From Actinomycetota bacterium (lineage in GTDB: Bacteria > Actinomycetota > Acidimicrobiia > Acidimicrobiales > Ilumatobacteraceae), in the NCBI GenBank assembly GCA_009704065.1, contig WLEX01000001.1, positions 1-23,961 on the forward strand: a DNA stretch of 23,961 nt, written 5' to 3'. Every line of letters begins with the position of its first letter. Position 1 is the stretch's first letter. Shown piece by piece: positions 1 through 7,277 of the stretch. The translations under genes were made by a program, and so were the position numbers. The notes below the pieces were generated by a model. The model worked only from the letters and a program-made list of their open reading frames with translations. It made no database searches and was not told where the DNA came from.

Positions 1-819
1 ACCACCAAGGCTGTAACAAAAGGATTCGCAATCGGATCTGCTGTTATTGCTGCAGTTGCATTGTTTGCTTCATTCATTGAAACCGCTGGTGCAGAACTGT
101 TGATCAAGGCTGAGAACTTGGCCGATGGTGTGTTCAAGGCTCCTGAGCTTGCAATCAACGTTGCCGACCCGAAGATCTTCATTGGTCTTCTTATCGGCGG
201 CGCTGTGCCGTTCTTGTTCTCTGCACTTTCGATTCGCGCCGTTGGCCGTACCGCTGGTGTTGTTGTGCAAGAAGTACGTAACCAATTCCGCGATGGCGGA
301 ATCATGGCCGGAACAAAGAAGCCTGAATACGGCCCAGTTATCGACATTTGTACAGAAGCATCATTGCGTGAGTTGGCAACACCAGCTCTTCTTGCAGTGC
401 TCACACCTGTCATCGTCGGTTTCGGAATCGGCTGGCAAGCACTTGGTGGCTTCCTTGCAGCAGTGATCCTCACAGGTCAGCTCATGGCTAACTACCTCAG
501 CAATGCTGGTGGTGCATGGGACAACGCAAAGAAGTACATCGAAGATGGACACCATGGTGGCAAGGGATCTGAGCCATACAAGGCTGCGGTTATTGCCGAC
601 ACTGTTGGTGACCCATTCAAGGACACCGCTGGCCCAGCCTTGAACCCATTGATCAAGGTAATGAACCTTGTTTCCTTGTTGGTTCTTCCTGCAATTATCA
701 GCACACAAGATCAAGACGGTAAGCGTCTTCTTATTGCTGCTGCTGCACTTGTTGTGCTTGGTGGATCGGTTATTCGTTCTTCTCGCCAGAAGTCAACGAT
801 TCTCGCATCCGCAGAATAA
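1..819 (+). CDS. hppA: Membrane-bound proton-pumping pyrophosphatase, C-terminal part
   Basis: This is the last 272 residues of an H+-translocating inorganic pyrophosphatase; the gene enters from the left edge with no start in the window. The family hydrolyses cytoplasmic pyrophosphate and pumps protons across the membrane. Visible family blocks are [14 protein letters not shown] at the very edge, [12 protein letters not shown], then [20 protein letters not shown] and [12 protein letters not shown], interleaved with several hydrophobic helices. The Lys (bases 7-9) and the Thr three residues later match the K+-independent subclass; K+-dependent enzymes have Ala and Gly/Ala there. The ORF could be read from a TTG at 61, but homology continues through it to base 1, so this is a truncation by the window. 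A strong terminator follows. The family is certain; the K+-independent call is likely. Confidence 0.96.
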   Translation, partial: TTKAVTKGFAIGSAVIAAVALFASFIETAGAELLIKAENLADGVFKAPELAINVADPKIFIGLLIGGAVPFLFSALSIRAVGRTAGVVVQEVRNQFRDGGIMAGTKKPEYGPVIDICTEASLRELATPALLAVLTPVIVGFGIGWQALGGFLAAVILTGQLMANYLSNAGGAWDNAKKYIEDGHHGGKGSEPYKAAVIADTVGDPFKDTAGPALNPLIKVMNLVSLLVLPAIISTQDQDGKRLLIAAAALVVLGGSVIRSSRQKSTILASAE

Positions 820-832
820 ACATTTATTTGCC

Positions 833-863
833 AAAAGGCCCGGGCGTAATGCCCGGGCCTTTT
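833..863 (+). terminator. Rho-independent terminator after hppA
   Basis: This is a perfect 13-base inverted repeat, AAAAGGCCCGGGC / GCCCGGGCCTTTT, around a 5-base loop (GTAAT), starting 14 bases after the pyrophosphatase stop codon. The GC-rich stem core flanked by A-tract and T-tract is the classic intrinsic terminator shape and could work in both directions. It separates hppA from the dedA-like gene, which begins 26 bases later and so needs its own promoter. Confidence 0.9.
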
Positions 864-888
864 GCATATCCCGAACTAGCGTGAATCC

Positions 889-1515
889 ATGCTTGCTCTG
901 TTGAATCCCGAAAGTCTTCTCAAGAACGGTGGCCTCCTCATCTTGGGAGCCATTGTGTTCGCAGAGTCGGGCCTGCTCATTGGCTTTTTCCTACCTGGGG
1001 ATTCACTTCTCTTCATCGCTGGATTTCTTGCGAGCGAAGCGGGAAACAATGTTCTGCCACCATTGCCATTTGTCATTCTTGTGTCTGCCTCAATGGCAAT
1101 CATCGGCGACCAAGTGGGATACCTCATCGGAAAAAAGATGGGCCCAGCGATTTTTGCTCGCCCCAAGTCGCGTCTGTTTAATCCCGATCACGTTGTGAAG
1201 GCACATGCATTCTTCGAGAAATATGGTTCACGTACCATCGTTCTCGCACGCTTTGTTCCCATCGTTCGCACCTTTGCACCAGTGGTAGCTGGTGTCGGCA
1301 ATATGGAATACAAAACGTTCGTGCGATACAACGTTGTTGGTGGTTTGTTGTGGGGCGCAGGGCTTCCACTTCTTGGCTTTTTCTTGGGTCAAATCGATGT
1401 TGTAAAAGACCACATTGAAATTGCAGTAATCGCTGTGGTGTTCATCTCTGTGCTCCCCGTTGCAATTGAGATTCTGTCGCATTGGCGCTCAGCTCGCGCG
1501 CAGACAAAAAGCTAA
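889..1515 (+). CDS. DedA family membrane protein (SNARE-associated / VTT domain)
   Basis: This 208-residue integral membrane protein is of the DedA (SNARE_assoc/VTT) family, whose members are linked to lipid flipping and proton-dependent membrane homeostasis. The key residues are in place: Glu26 in FAESGLLIGFFLPGDSLL, Asp38 in the same block, and Arg121 and Arg127 in RFVPIVRTFAPVVAG. Their spacings (12 and 6) equal those of the essential Glu39/Asp51 and Arg130/Arg136 of E. coli YqjA. Hydrophobic segments occur near residues 15-50, 60-82, 125-165 and 175-198. ATG 889 is chosen because it begins the family N-terminus; no clear ribosome site precedes it. The gene ends two bases before the next ATG, so the two are probably co-transcribed. 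The exact substrate is unknown. Confidence 0.92.
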   Translation: MLALLNPESLLKNGGLLILGAIVFAESGLLIGFFLPGDSLLFIAGFLASEAGNNVLPPLPFVILVSASMAIIGDQVGYLIGKKMGPAIFARPKSRLFNPDHVVKAHAFFEKYGSRTIVLARFVPIVRTFAPVVAGVGNMEYKTFVRYNVVGGLLWGAGLPLLGFFLGQIDVVKDHIEIAVIAVVFISVLPVAIEILSHWRSARAQTKS

Positions 1516-1517
1516 TC

Positions 1518-1907
1518 ATGCGGTACTTAAGTCTTGAATGGATTGAAGCAATGCACGCTCAGGTTTCGGGCAGCGCATCAATCAACGATCTTGCCAACTC
1601 ACACAGCATTGGTATTACCCAGGTGGTCACCGATGGTCCTGAAGGAAATGTGATTTATCACTTTCAAGTGGGAAATGGGAATGCTCAATTCGGAGCTGGT
1701 CCTGCTCCACAAGAAAATGTTCGTCTCGAACAATCGTGGCAAACCGCCGTTGACGTAGCCACGGAAAAAGTTCCTGCACAAGAAGTGTTCATCAAGGGCC
1801 TTGTTCGCGTGTACGGCGACACGCAATACATTGTTGATGCTGTCCCCGTTTTTGCTGCGCTCGATGCGGCGTTTCAGTCGGTTCGCGCCGACACGGTCTA
1901 CGAGTAG
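1518..1907 (+). CDS. SCP2-like sterol/lipid-carrier domain protein
   Basis: This is a 129-residue soluble protein with no signal peptide or membrane helix. The central-to-C-terminal pattern resembles SCP-2 sterol-transfer domains: YHFQVGNGNAQFGAG (two β-strands), a helix with SWQTAVDVATEK, then VFIKGLVRVYGDTQYIVDA as the 'G-x-x-x-x-x-G-D' strand pair. Family members bind acyl chains or sterols and are common in actinobacteria. ATG 1518 follows the dedA stop with the junction TAA-tc-ATG; a TTG start at 1482 would add 12 residues overlapping dedA and is less likely. The stop codon abuts the stop of the opposing gene at 1908. The fold assignment rests on pattern only, without named catalytic residues. 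Confidence 0.7.
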   Translation: MRYLSLEWIEAMHAQVSGSASINDLANSHSIGITQVVTDGPEGNVIYHFQVGNGNAQFGAGPAPQENVRLEQSWQTAVDVATEKVPAQEVFIKGLVRVYGDTQYIVDAVPVFAALDAAFQSVRADTVYE

Positions 1908-2093
1908 TTAGCGAGCGTTCAGCTCTGTTGCATCAATCGCATCAGAGTTAGTTCCAAAGGCAAGCGACGCAGCTCCGAGTAGTGCTGTAACCATCAAGAT
2001 GATCGCAATTCCCGCTTTGGCAGTGCGACGAGAGAAATTGAGTGGAGCCCCCGAAATAGGTGCATCGTGTTGTGGGTGCGATATTGCTGTCAC
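1908..2093 (-). CDS. Small single-pass membrane protein, unknown function
   Basis: This is a 61-residue ORF starting at GTG 2091-2093, preceded by an AGGAAAA ribosome-site candidate at a suitable distance. A polar N-terminus (residues 1-25, ending in Arg-Arg-Thr-Ala-Lys) leads into one hydrophobic helix, about residues 27-46, and a short acidic tail. This predicts an inside-N anchor or an uncleaved signal. I recognise no family. Support comes from the ribosome site, the membrane segment, and a stop codon lying exactly against the stop of the convergent SCP2-like gene, an arrangement seen at two other junctions here. It lies downstream of the fae-like gene on the same strand, separated by 83 bases. 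A chance ORF remains possible. Confidence 0.5.
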   Translation of the reverse strand: MTAISHPQHDAPISGAPLNFSRRTAKAGIAIILMVTALLGAASLAFGTNSDAIDATELNAR

Positions 2094-2176
2094 GACTGGT
2101 TTTCCTATTCCCGATAATTCCGACTGATTTAGTCATGTATTCAATCACGAGATATGGAGAACTCCAAATTGCAGGC

Positions 2177-2683
2177 TTACCCCTGGCGGAAATAAGGGTT
2201 CTGAGGGTAAGTCATGGCTGCGATGGCTAGGTCCATGTCGGGGGCGCTGGAACGAGCCATAGCGAGCGCTGAGAGGGTTGCAGCGCGATTGTTAGCAAAC
2301 ACTGCTTCTTCATCGTTTGCGGCCGGATTCACCCACACAGCAGCAATGAGCACATAGGTCTCTGCTGCATCGGGAACATGGCCATCGATATGGGCTTGGC
2401 CGACCCCTGCAGCGAGGCCGGCTTGGGCGGCCCCCCATGTGAGAGTGCCGTGCAGGTCATTCTCAATCGCAGCTTTATTGACAAACAACGTGAACGGCAA
2501 AATAGGACTTCCTGGTCGAGCAACAGCAACAAACGGCACGTGGCCCGTCCGTGGAGTTGCAAGAGCCGTTGCCCAAGCAGTTCCCACCGGACCGTTACGT
2601 GCACCCATCACGGTGTTCACATGGGCAGCATTGACTCCTTCGCCAACAAAGCCTTCACCAATAAAAATTTGTTGATCGCTCAT
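2177..2683 (-). CDS. Formaldehyde-activating enzyme (Fae) family protein
   Basis: This 168-residue protein resembles Fae (5,6,7,8-tetrahydromethanopterin hydro-lyase), which condenses formaldehyde with tetrahydromethanopterin in methylotrophs and methanogens. Matching blocks are GEGFVGEGVNAAHVNTVMG (the AAH segment corresponds to the active-site His region, here His21), HVPFVAVARPG, PFTLFVNKAAIEN, WGAAQAGLAAGVG, and a C-terminal TYVLIAAVWVNPAANDEE. Length is that of single-domain Fae (about 170). ATG 2681-2683 overlaps the stop of the upstream oxygenase gene as ATGA, indicating translational coupling. Most actinobacteria are not known to make methanopterin, so the true carrier or aldehyde is uncertain. 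The family call is firm; the reaction in this organism is inferred. Confidence 0.85.
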   Translation of the reverse strand: MSDQQIFIGEGFVGEGVNAAHVNTVMGARNGPVGTAWATALATPRTGHVPFVAVARPGSPILPFTLFVNKAAIENDLHGTLTWGAAQAGLAAGVGQAHIDGHVPDAAETYVLIAAVWVNPAANDEEAVFANNRAATLSALAMARSSAPDMDLAIAAMTYPQNPYFRQG

Positions 2684-3393
2684 TCCGGCAACCGACCATA
2701 GCGACCAATTTTTAATTCATTGTTTGAATCGGTTCCTGGTTTGGTGTCGTAGGCAAGAAGAGCAACGTGACGGGGAATGTCACCTTTCACTTTCGATACG
2801 CGGTGATAACTGTTGCGGCCATTAAAAACCATCAATGTTCCAGGCGTCATAGGTTCAATTCGCACTAGATCATCACGTTCCCCACGACGAACTGCAGCTA
2901 CAAGTTCTGCGTTGTCATTATCTGCATTGCGAATACGAGGCACGTTTTCAAAGTGTCCTCCACCGTGTGATGGTTGTAGTGCAATTGAGACCACAAAATC
3001 TGTTTGATCGAAATGCCAACCAAGTTCATGTCCATCGCGCATCACTGCCAAATTCAGAGCACCAAATGGATCTGCATAACGAAAGAGTTGCTTCTCCCCT
3101 AGAACCTTTGCCACAAACTCCATGAGAGGTTCCCATTCATAGATCGCACGAATCACACTTGACGACGGAAATTGATCGTAGGCAACTACTTCTAAGTTGG
3201 CATTCACCGTGGTGTGATATGCCATTGTTGCAAGTTGCTCACATTCAGCGATGAGTGCGGGCAGAGCAGATTCACGAATGAATCCAGGCAAGACCACAAT
3301 GTTTTCTGCAGCAAATTGTTGTTGAAGTTGTGCATGTAAAACAGCACTATGTAAGGGCCACCGGTCAGTATCGACCAGGGCTCCAACATCCAT
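2680..3393 (-). CDS. 2-oxoglutarate/Fe(II)-dependent oxygenase-like protein
   Basis: This is a 237-residue cupin-fold oxygenase. The metal triad is visible: His127 and Asp129 in GWHFDQTDF and distal His197 in NSYHRVS, followed by Arg208 in PRHVALLAYD, the usual 2-oxoglutarate carboxylate anchor. Supporting features are the strand SIALQPSHGGGHFE after the HxD and GTLMVFNG before the distal His. Such enzymes hydroxylate, demethylate or halogenate small molecules; the Asp in HxD argues against a halogenase. The start is ATG 3391-3393, which shares one base with the mdh stop (TAATG); an open reading frame running upstream to 3597 lies inside mdh and is Arg/Cys-rich non-homologous sequence. The 3' end overlaps the fae-like gene by four bases. 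The substrate is unknown; a demethylase releasing formaldehyde would suit the neighbour. Confidence 0.82.
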   Translation of the reverse strand: MDVGALVDTDRWPLHSAVLHAQLQQQFAAENIVVLPGFIRESALPALIAECEQLATMAYHTTVNANLEVVAYDQFPSSSVIRAIYEWEPLMEFVAKVLGEKQLFRYADPFGALNLAVMRDGHELGWHFDQTDFVVSIALQPSHGGGHFENVPRIRNADNDNAELVAAVRRGERDDLVRIEPMTPGTLMVFNGRNSYHRVSKVKGDIPRHVALLAYDTKPGTDSNNELKIGRYGRLPE

Positions 3394-4379
3394 TAGATAA
3401 GTCCGAGCTTCTTTACTTCGTCGCGCTCTTCTACAAGCTCTGCAACAGATGCATCGATACGTGCACGGCTGAAAGGATCGATATCGAGCCCTTGCACAAT
3501 GCTGTATTTTCCGTCTTTGCACACACAAGGGAATGACGAGATGATGCCTTCTGGAACGCCGTAGCTGCCATCGGATGGAATCGCCATTGACACCCAATCA
3601 CCTTCAGCGGTGCCAAGTGCCCATGAGTTCATGTGATCGATTGCTGCGTTTGCTGCTGAAGCAGCAGATGACAATCCACGTGCCTTGATGATTGCAGCAC
3701 CACGCTTTGCAACGGTGGGGATGAAATCGTTCTCTAGCCATGCCTGATCGTTTACCAATGCTGCTGCGTTCTTGCCATCGACTTCACAGTGGAAGAGATC
3801 GGGATACTGAGTACTTGAGTGGTTACCCCAGATAGTCATCTTCTTTACTGAGGTAACTGGCTTGCCCACTTTTGCTGCCAACTGTGTGATGGCACGGTTG
3901 TGGTCGAGACGTGTCATTGCAGTGAATCGGCTTGGGTCGAGACCTTTTGCATTATTCATTGCAATAACTGCGTTGGTGTTTGCGGGGTTACCCACAACAA
4001 GAATCTTTGCGTCTTTCTTCGCAGCAGCACCGAGTGCTTGACCTTGTGGTTTAAAGATGCCACCGTTTGCGTTGAGCAGGTCGCCACGCTCCATGCCATC
4101 TTTACGTGGCATTGCACCAACTAGGAATGCTGCGTCGATATCACCAAATGCAGTTTCTGCATTGTCGGTGCACACAACACCTGCAAGAAGCGGGAATGCA
4201 CAGTCGTCGAGTTCCATGCGTACGCCTTCAAGCGCACCAAGAGCCGGTGTGATTTCCAGCAACTGCAAGATGACGGGCTGGTTGGGACCAAACACTGCGC
4301 CTGAGGCGATACGGAAAAGGAGGCTGTAGCCAATTTGGCCGGCGGCGCCGGTAACGGCAATACGAACTGGTGATGTCAT
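3393..4379 (-). CDS. mdh: Malate dehydrogenase
   Basis: This 328-residue NAD-dependent malate dehydrogenase interconverts malate and oxaloacetate in the TCA cycle. Motifs include the dinucleotide loop GAAGQIGY (residues 11-18), Glu42 at the end of the second strand (an acidic residue that selects NAD over NADP), mobile-loop Arg92 and Arg98 in [13 protein letters not shown], and [10 protein letters not shown]. Catalytic Asp159 and substrate Arg162 lie in TRLDHNRA, and catalytic His187 in [12 protein letters not shown]. Length and the cytosolic/Thermus-type signature are normal. The ATG lies 65 bases from the acyltransferase stop upstream, so mdh may have its own promoter there, although no clear consensus was seen. 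The last base pairs into the start codon of the oxygenase gene. Confidence 0.97.
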   Translation of the reverse strand: MTSPVRIAVTGAAGQIGYSLLFRIASGAVFGPNQPVILQLLEITPALGALEGVRMELDDCAFPLLAGVVCTDNAETAFGDIDAAFLVGAMPRKDGMERGDLLNANGGIFKPQGQALGAAAKKDAKILVVGNPANTNAVIAMNNAKGLDPSRFTAMTRLDHNRAITQLAAKVGKPVTSVKKMTIWGNHSSTQYPDLFHCEVDGKNAAALVNDQAWLENDFIPTVAKRGAAIIKARGLSSAASAANAAIDHMNSWALGTAEGDWVSMAIPSDGSYGVPEGIISSFPCVCKDGKYSIVQGLDIDPFSRARIDASVAELVEERDEVKKLGLI

Positions 4380-4444
4380 ACCTCTAAGCGTAGGCGTGAC
4401 GCGGTGCTCAATCCCAATGCAAACACCCCACTACGGGCAAGGAA

Positions 4445-6382
4445 TTAGCGCCCGAGCGCCTGCAAAATCAGAGCAACATAGTTGTCTTGGCCCACAGCGT
4501 TCGGATGGATGCCGTCGGAGGCAAACCATTCCGGGTGCGGTTTAGATAATTCGTACCAGTCGAGAATGGTGACGTTTGGGTGGGTCAGCGGCAGGGCATT
4601 AATTACAACATTGTTGAGTTTCTCTGCAGCCCGTCCAGGAATACGGTTCGTCAAGACAATCACTCGTTGTACACCGGCAAGAGGTTTGAGAAGTCGTTCA
4701 TAGGTAGCGGCTTTTGTGATGCCATTTGTACCCAGATGAACCACAACATTGTTGCCGAGTTCATTAGTCGACTTGTAATAGTTAAATATTTGGAGACCTT
4801 CAAGAACTTGCCTGTTTTTGGCTGCGTCAACAGTGATGCCATACGAGGATAATTTTTTCGCAGAGCCAAGCATGACCGAGTCGCCCACCGCAAGGACATC
4901 GAGTTTGCCTTTTGCAATTGTTGATGTAGTCACCACGGGAATACTGGTGGTGGCACCAACGATTGTCGTTGTTGTTGTGATGCGGGTAACAGCACCTTCA
5001 TTGTCATCAAGAGACGCTGTGATGTCGTCAGCCATCACAGTGGCGCCAGCCATTTTCACTACGGAGAAGATAGGGATGATTGCCAAAGTGCCCAGCACGA
5101 CCGCAAAGGGTGGACTGATTCGACCACCACGTGCACGCCACTCACGCCACTTGGCAGTGGCTACACCTTTACGAATTGGTGTTTCTATAAATTGATACGA
5201 CGCTTCAGTGATCACAAGTGTGATGGCCATCAGTGCGATGAATTCACGGAGATTCAATGAGTTGCCGGCATTTTTTCTATACGCCTGGAAAATGGTCCAG
5301 TGGTACAGGTACAAACCGTATGAACGCTTACCAAGCCACACAAAAATTGGTGAACCAATAACGTATTTGCCTAAGCGAGATCGGGGATGTGTCACCATCG
5401 CGATTGCAATGATTGTGGCGATGCCCACTGCAAGAAATCCGCCGCGATACAACAGGTCATATCCCTGCGTTCCGCTATCGGTAACGGAAACTACTTCTCG
5501 AAATTTCCAGAACATGAATCCGAGTGCAGTGAGTGCCGCTACGCCTAAAAGATCGAGGCCATTTGCATTAGTGCCGGCGCGGCCACGACGAATTGCCCAC
5601 GGACGCCACACTGCTGCAAGAGCAGCACCAAGCAACAACCCACTGGCACGGCTAATAGTCCCGAGATACAAGAAATCAATGCGGAGAATTCGATGTCCGA
5701 AAAACGTCATGAATTGTTCTGGAGTCTTCTCGAAGGTATCGATAGGGCCTGAGTTGTACAGGTAAATAGACCACGCAGTAATTGCAAGGGCTCCCATTGT
5801 GAAGACCACCGCAAGTTTCGGCAATGTTTTCGAACGTAAACGACGTAACAACACAAACATGACCAATGGCCACACGATGTAGTACTGCTCCTCTACTGCA
5901 AGTGACCACAGATGGCGCAATGGTGCAAAAGCGAATGCAGATGTGTACGAAGACCCAGACCAAATTTGGAACCAGTTCGAAATATAGAGTGCACCGGCCA
6001 CCACATCGCCACGCAACATGCCCAATCGATCACGATCGAATAGTGCGCAATACACAGTGGTGCCGATGAGCAAGGTAAACAGCGCGGGCAACAAACGACG
6101 TGCACGACGTAACCAGAAGTTCCCCAATGACACAGTGCCAGCACGTTCACGTTCGGCAATGAGCAACAAAGTAATGAGATACCCAGAGATAACAAAGAAC
6201 ACTTCAACGCCAAGGAAACCGCCACCTAGCCACGAATGATTGGCGTGATACACAATGACTGCCACAACCGCTAATGCACGTAAGCCATCGAGACCAGGCA
6301 CATAAGGAACTACGGGGCCACGACGATTACCCCATGCGGGTGTACCTGCGTTCGACATGGGCGGAATACCTGAATTACTCAT
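4445..6382 (-). CDS. Acyltransferase 3 - SGNH hydrolase fusion (OafA/YrhL-like), cell-envelope acylation
   Basis: This 645-residue membrane protein is predicted to O-acylate surface sugars. The N-terminal acyltransferase-3 domain (about residues 25-405) has YVPGLDGLRALAVVAV with Arg35 and catalytic-type His46, FFVISGYLIT, RRARRLLPAL, LRHLWSLAVEEQYYIVWPL and about ten hydrophobic helices. A further helix near residue 435 leads to a Thr-rich linker (about 465-490). The C-terminal SGNH domain (about 495-645) is complete: GDS with Ser502, GTN at 551-553, and DGIHP with Asp623 and His626. By analogy with OafA/OatA, acyl groups cross the membrane and are moved to a glycan outside. The gene lies 14 bases after metF, in the middle of a central-metabolism run, so co-transcription is likely. 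The acceptor is unknown. Confidence 0.93.
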   Translation of the reverse strand: MSNSGIPPMSNAGTPAWGNRRGPVVPYVPGLDGLRALAVVAVIVYHANHSWLGGGFLGVEVFFVISGYLITLLLIAERERAGTVSLGNFWLRRARRLLPALFTLLIGTTVYCALFDRDRLGMLRGDVVAGALYISNWFQIWSGSSYTSAFAFAPLRHLWSLAVEEQYYIVWPLVMFVLLRRLRSKTLPKLAVVFTMGALAITAWSIYLYNSGPIDTFEKTPEQFMTFFGHRILRIDFLYLGTISRASGLLLGAALAAVWRPWAIRRGRAGTNANGLDLLGVAALTALGFMFWKFREVVSVTDSGTQGYDLLYRGGFLAVGIATIIAIAMVTHPRSRLGKYVIGSPIFVWLGKRSYGLYLYHWTIFQAYRKNAGNSLNLREFIALMAITLVITEASYQFIETPIRKGVATAKWREWRARGGRISPPFAVVLGTLAIIPIFSVVKMAGATVMADDITASLDDNEGAVTRITTTTTIVGATTSIPVVTTSTIAKGKLDVLAVGDSVMLGSAKKLSSYGITVDAAKNRQVLEGLQIFNYYKSTNELGNNVVVHLGTNGITKAATYERLLKPLAGVQRVIVLTNRIPGRAAEKLNNVVINALPLTHPNVTILDWYELSKPHPEWFASDGIHPNAVGQDNYVALILQALGR

Positions 6383-6396
6383 GATTCGTATTGAGA

Positions 6397-7257
6397 TTAA
6401 GCAACCGGAAGACCCAGTTGGGCGTAGATCTCTCGTGTAGCAGTTGATTTATTAAGTGTGTAGAAATGCAAACCAGGTGCGCCGGCTTCGAGAAGTGCAG
6501 CGCACAATTCAGTAGCTGCTTCAACACCGATACGACGCACATCTTCTGCTGTTGTTCCCGACTCGAGGCGCTCACGCAACCATTGAGGAAATGCAGCGCC
6601 TGACAATTCGGCCATGCGCTCTACTTGGGCGATGTTCGTGACGGGCATAATGCCTGGCACTACTGGCTTCGTGACTCCGAGATCAGCAAGATCATTCACT
6701 AGTGACACGTAGTGCTCAATATCGAAGAAAAATTGGGTAGTGGCGAAATCAGCTACTCGTAATTTGTCGGCAAGGTGACGACGATCGGTTGCCATATCGG
6801 GAGACCGAGGATGACCTTCAGGGTGTGCAGCAACACCGATACATAGATCACCTATCTCATGCAGATGTTCAATGAGATCAATGGCATACATGTAATCGCT
6901 CGGGCGTGCATCGGCCGGATCTTTTGGTGCATCACCAGCAAGGGCAAGAACATTTTCAATTCCAGCGCCGGCGTACGTGGAGATGATGTCGGAAATTTCT
7001 GCCTTCGTGTGGCCAACACATGTGAGGTGAGCCATCGGCGGAATATTGGTTTCCTTGCCTACCCACAAAACGGTGTCACGCGTGTGCTCGCGGGTAGAGC
7101 CACCAGCACCGTAAGTAACAGATACAAACGATGGAGCGAGAGGCTCTAACTCGGCGATTGTGCGGCCAAGCGACATAGAACCAGCGGCGGATTTGGGCGG
7201 CGAGAACTCGAAAGAGAAGGTCCGTCCTGCTGCGAGGAGGTCACTAATGCGCGCCAT
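6397..7257 (-). CDS. metF: Methylenetetrahydrofolate reductase
   Basis: This 286-residue FAD-dependent enzyme reduces 5,10-methylene-tetrahydrofolate to 5-methyl-tetrahydrofolate, feeding methionine synthesis. Family blocks appear in order: SFEFSPPK with Glu17, VTYGAGGSTR, HLTC, LALAGD with Asp109 (the counterpart of folate-binding Asp120 in E. coli), AAHPEGHP, TQFFFD, VPGIMP and PGLHFYTLNKS near the C-terminus. Length matches the compact bacterial form. ATG 7255-7257 lies 20 bases after the purH stop, with only a weak ribosome site. Co-direction with purH groups two folate one-carbon enzymes. The reductant (NADH or NADPH) cannot be read from the sequence. Confidence 0.97.
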   Translation of the reverse strand: MARISDLLAAGRTFSFEFSPPKSAAGSMSLGRTIAELEPLAPSFVSVTYGAGGSTREHTRDTVLWVGKETNIPPMAHLTCVGHTKAEISDIISTYAGAGIENVLALAGDAPKDPADARPSDYMYAIDLIEHLHEIGDLCIGVAAHPEGHPRSPDMATDRRHLADKLRVADFATTQFFFDIEHYVSLVNDLADLGVTKPVVPGIMPVTNIAQVERMAELSGAAFPQWLRERLESGTTAEDVRRIGVEAATELCAALLEAGAPGLHFYTLNKSTATREIYAQLGLPVA

Positions 7258-7277
7258 TTACTTAGTCTACGACTTGC

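Noticed and set aside
2176..2211. Inverted repeat CTTACCC / GGGTAAG at the end of the fae-like gene
   Set aside because: The seven-base arms are separated by 22 bases, mostly inside the coding sequence, with no T-tract; too weak to call a terminator.
3394..3597. N-terminal extension of the oxygenase gene into mdh
   Set aside because: The extension is Arg/Cys-rich and lies within conserved mdh sequence; the ATG overlapping the mdh stop gives a normal family N-terminus.
4961..4980. GTT-repeat tract within the acyltransferase gene
   Set aside because: It simply encodes the Thr-rich linker between the two domains and is not a separate repeat element.
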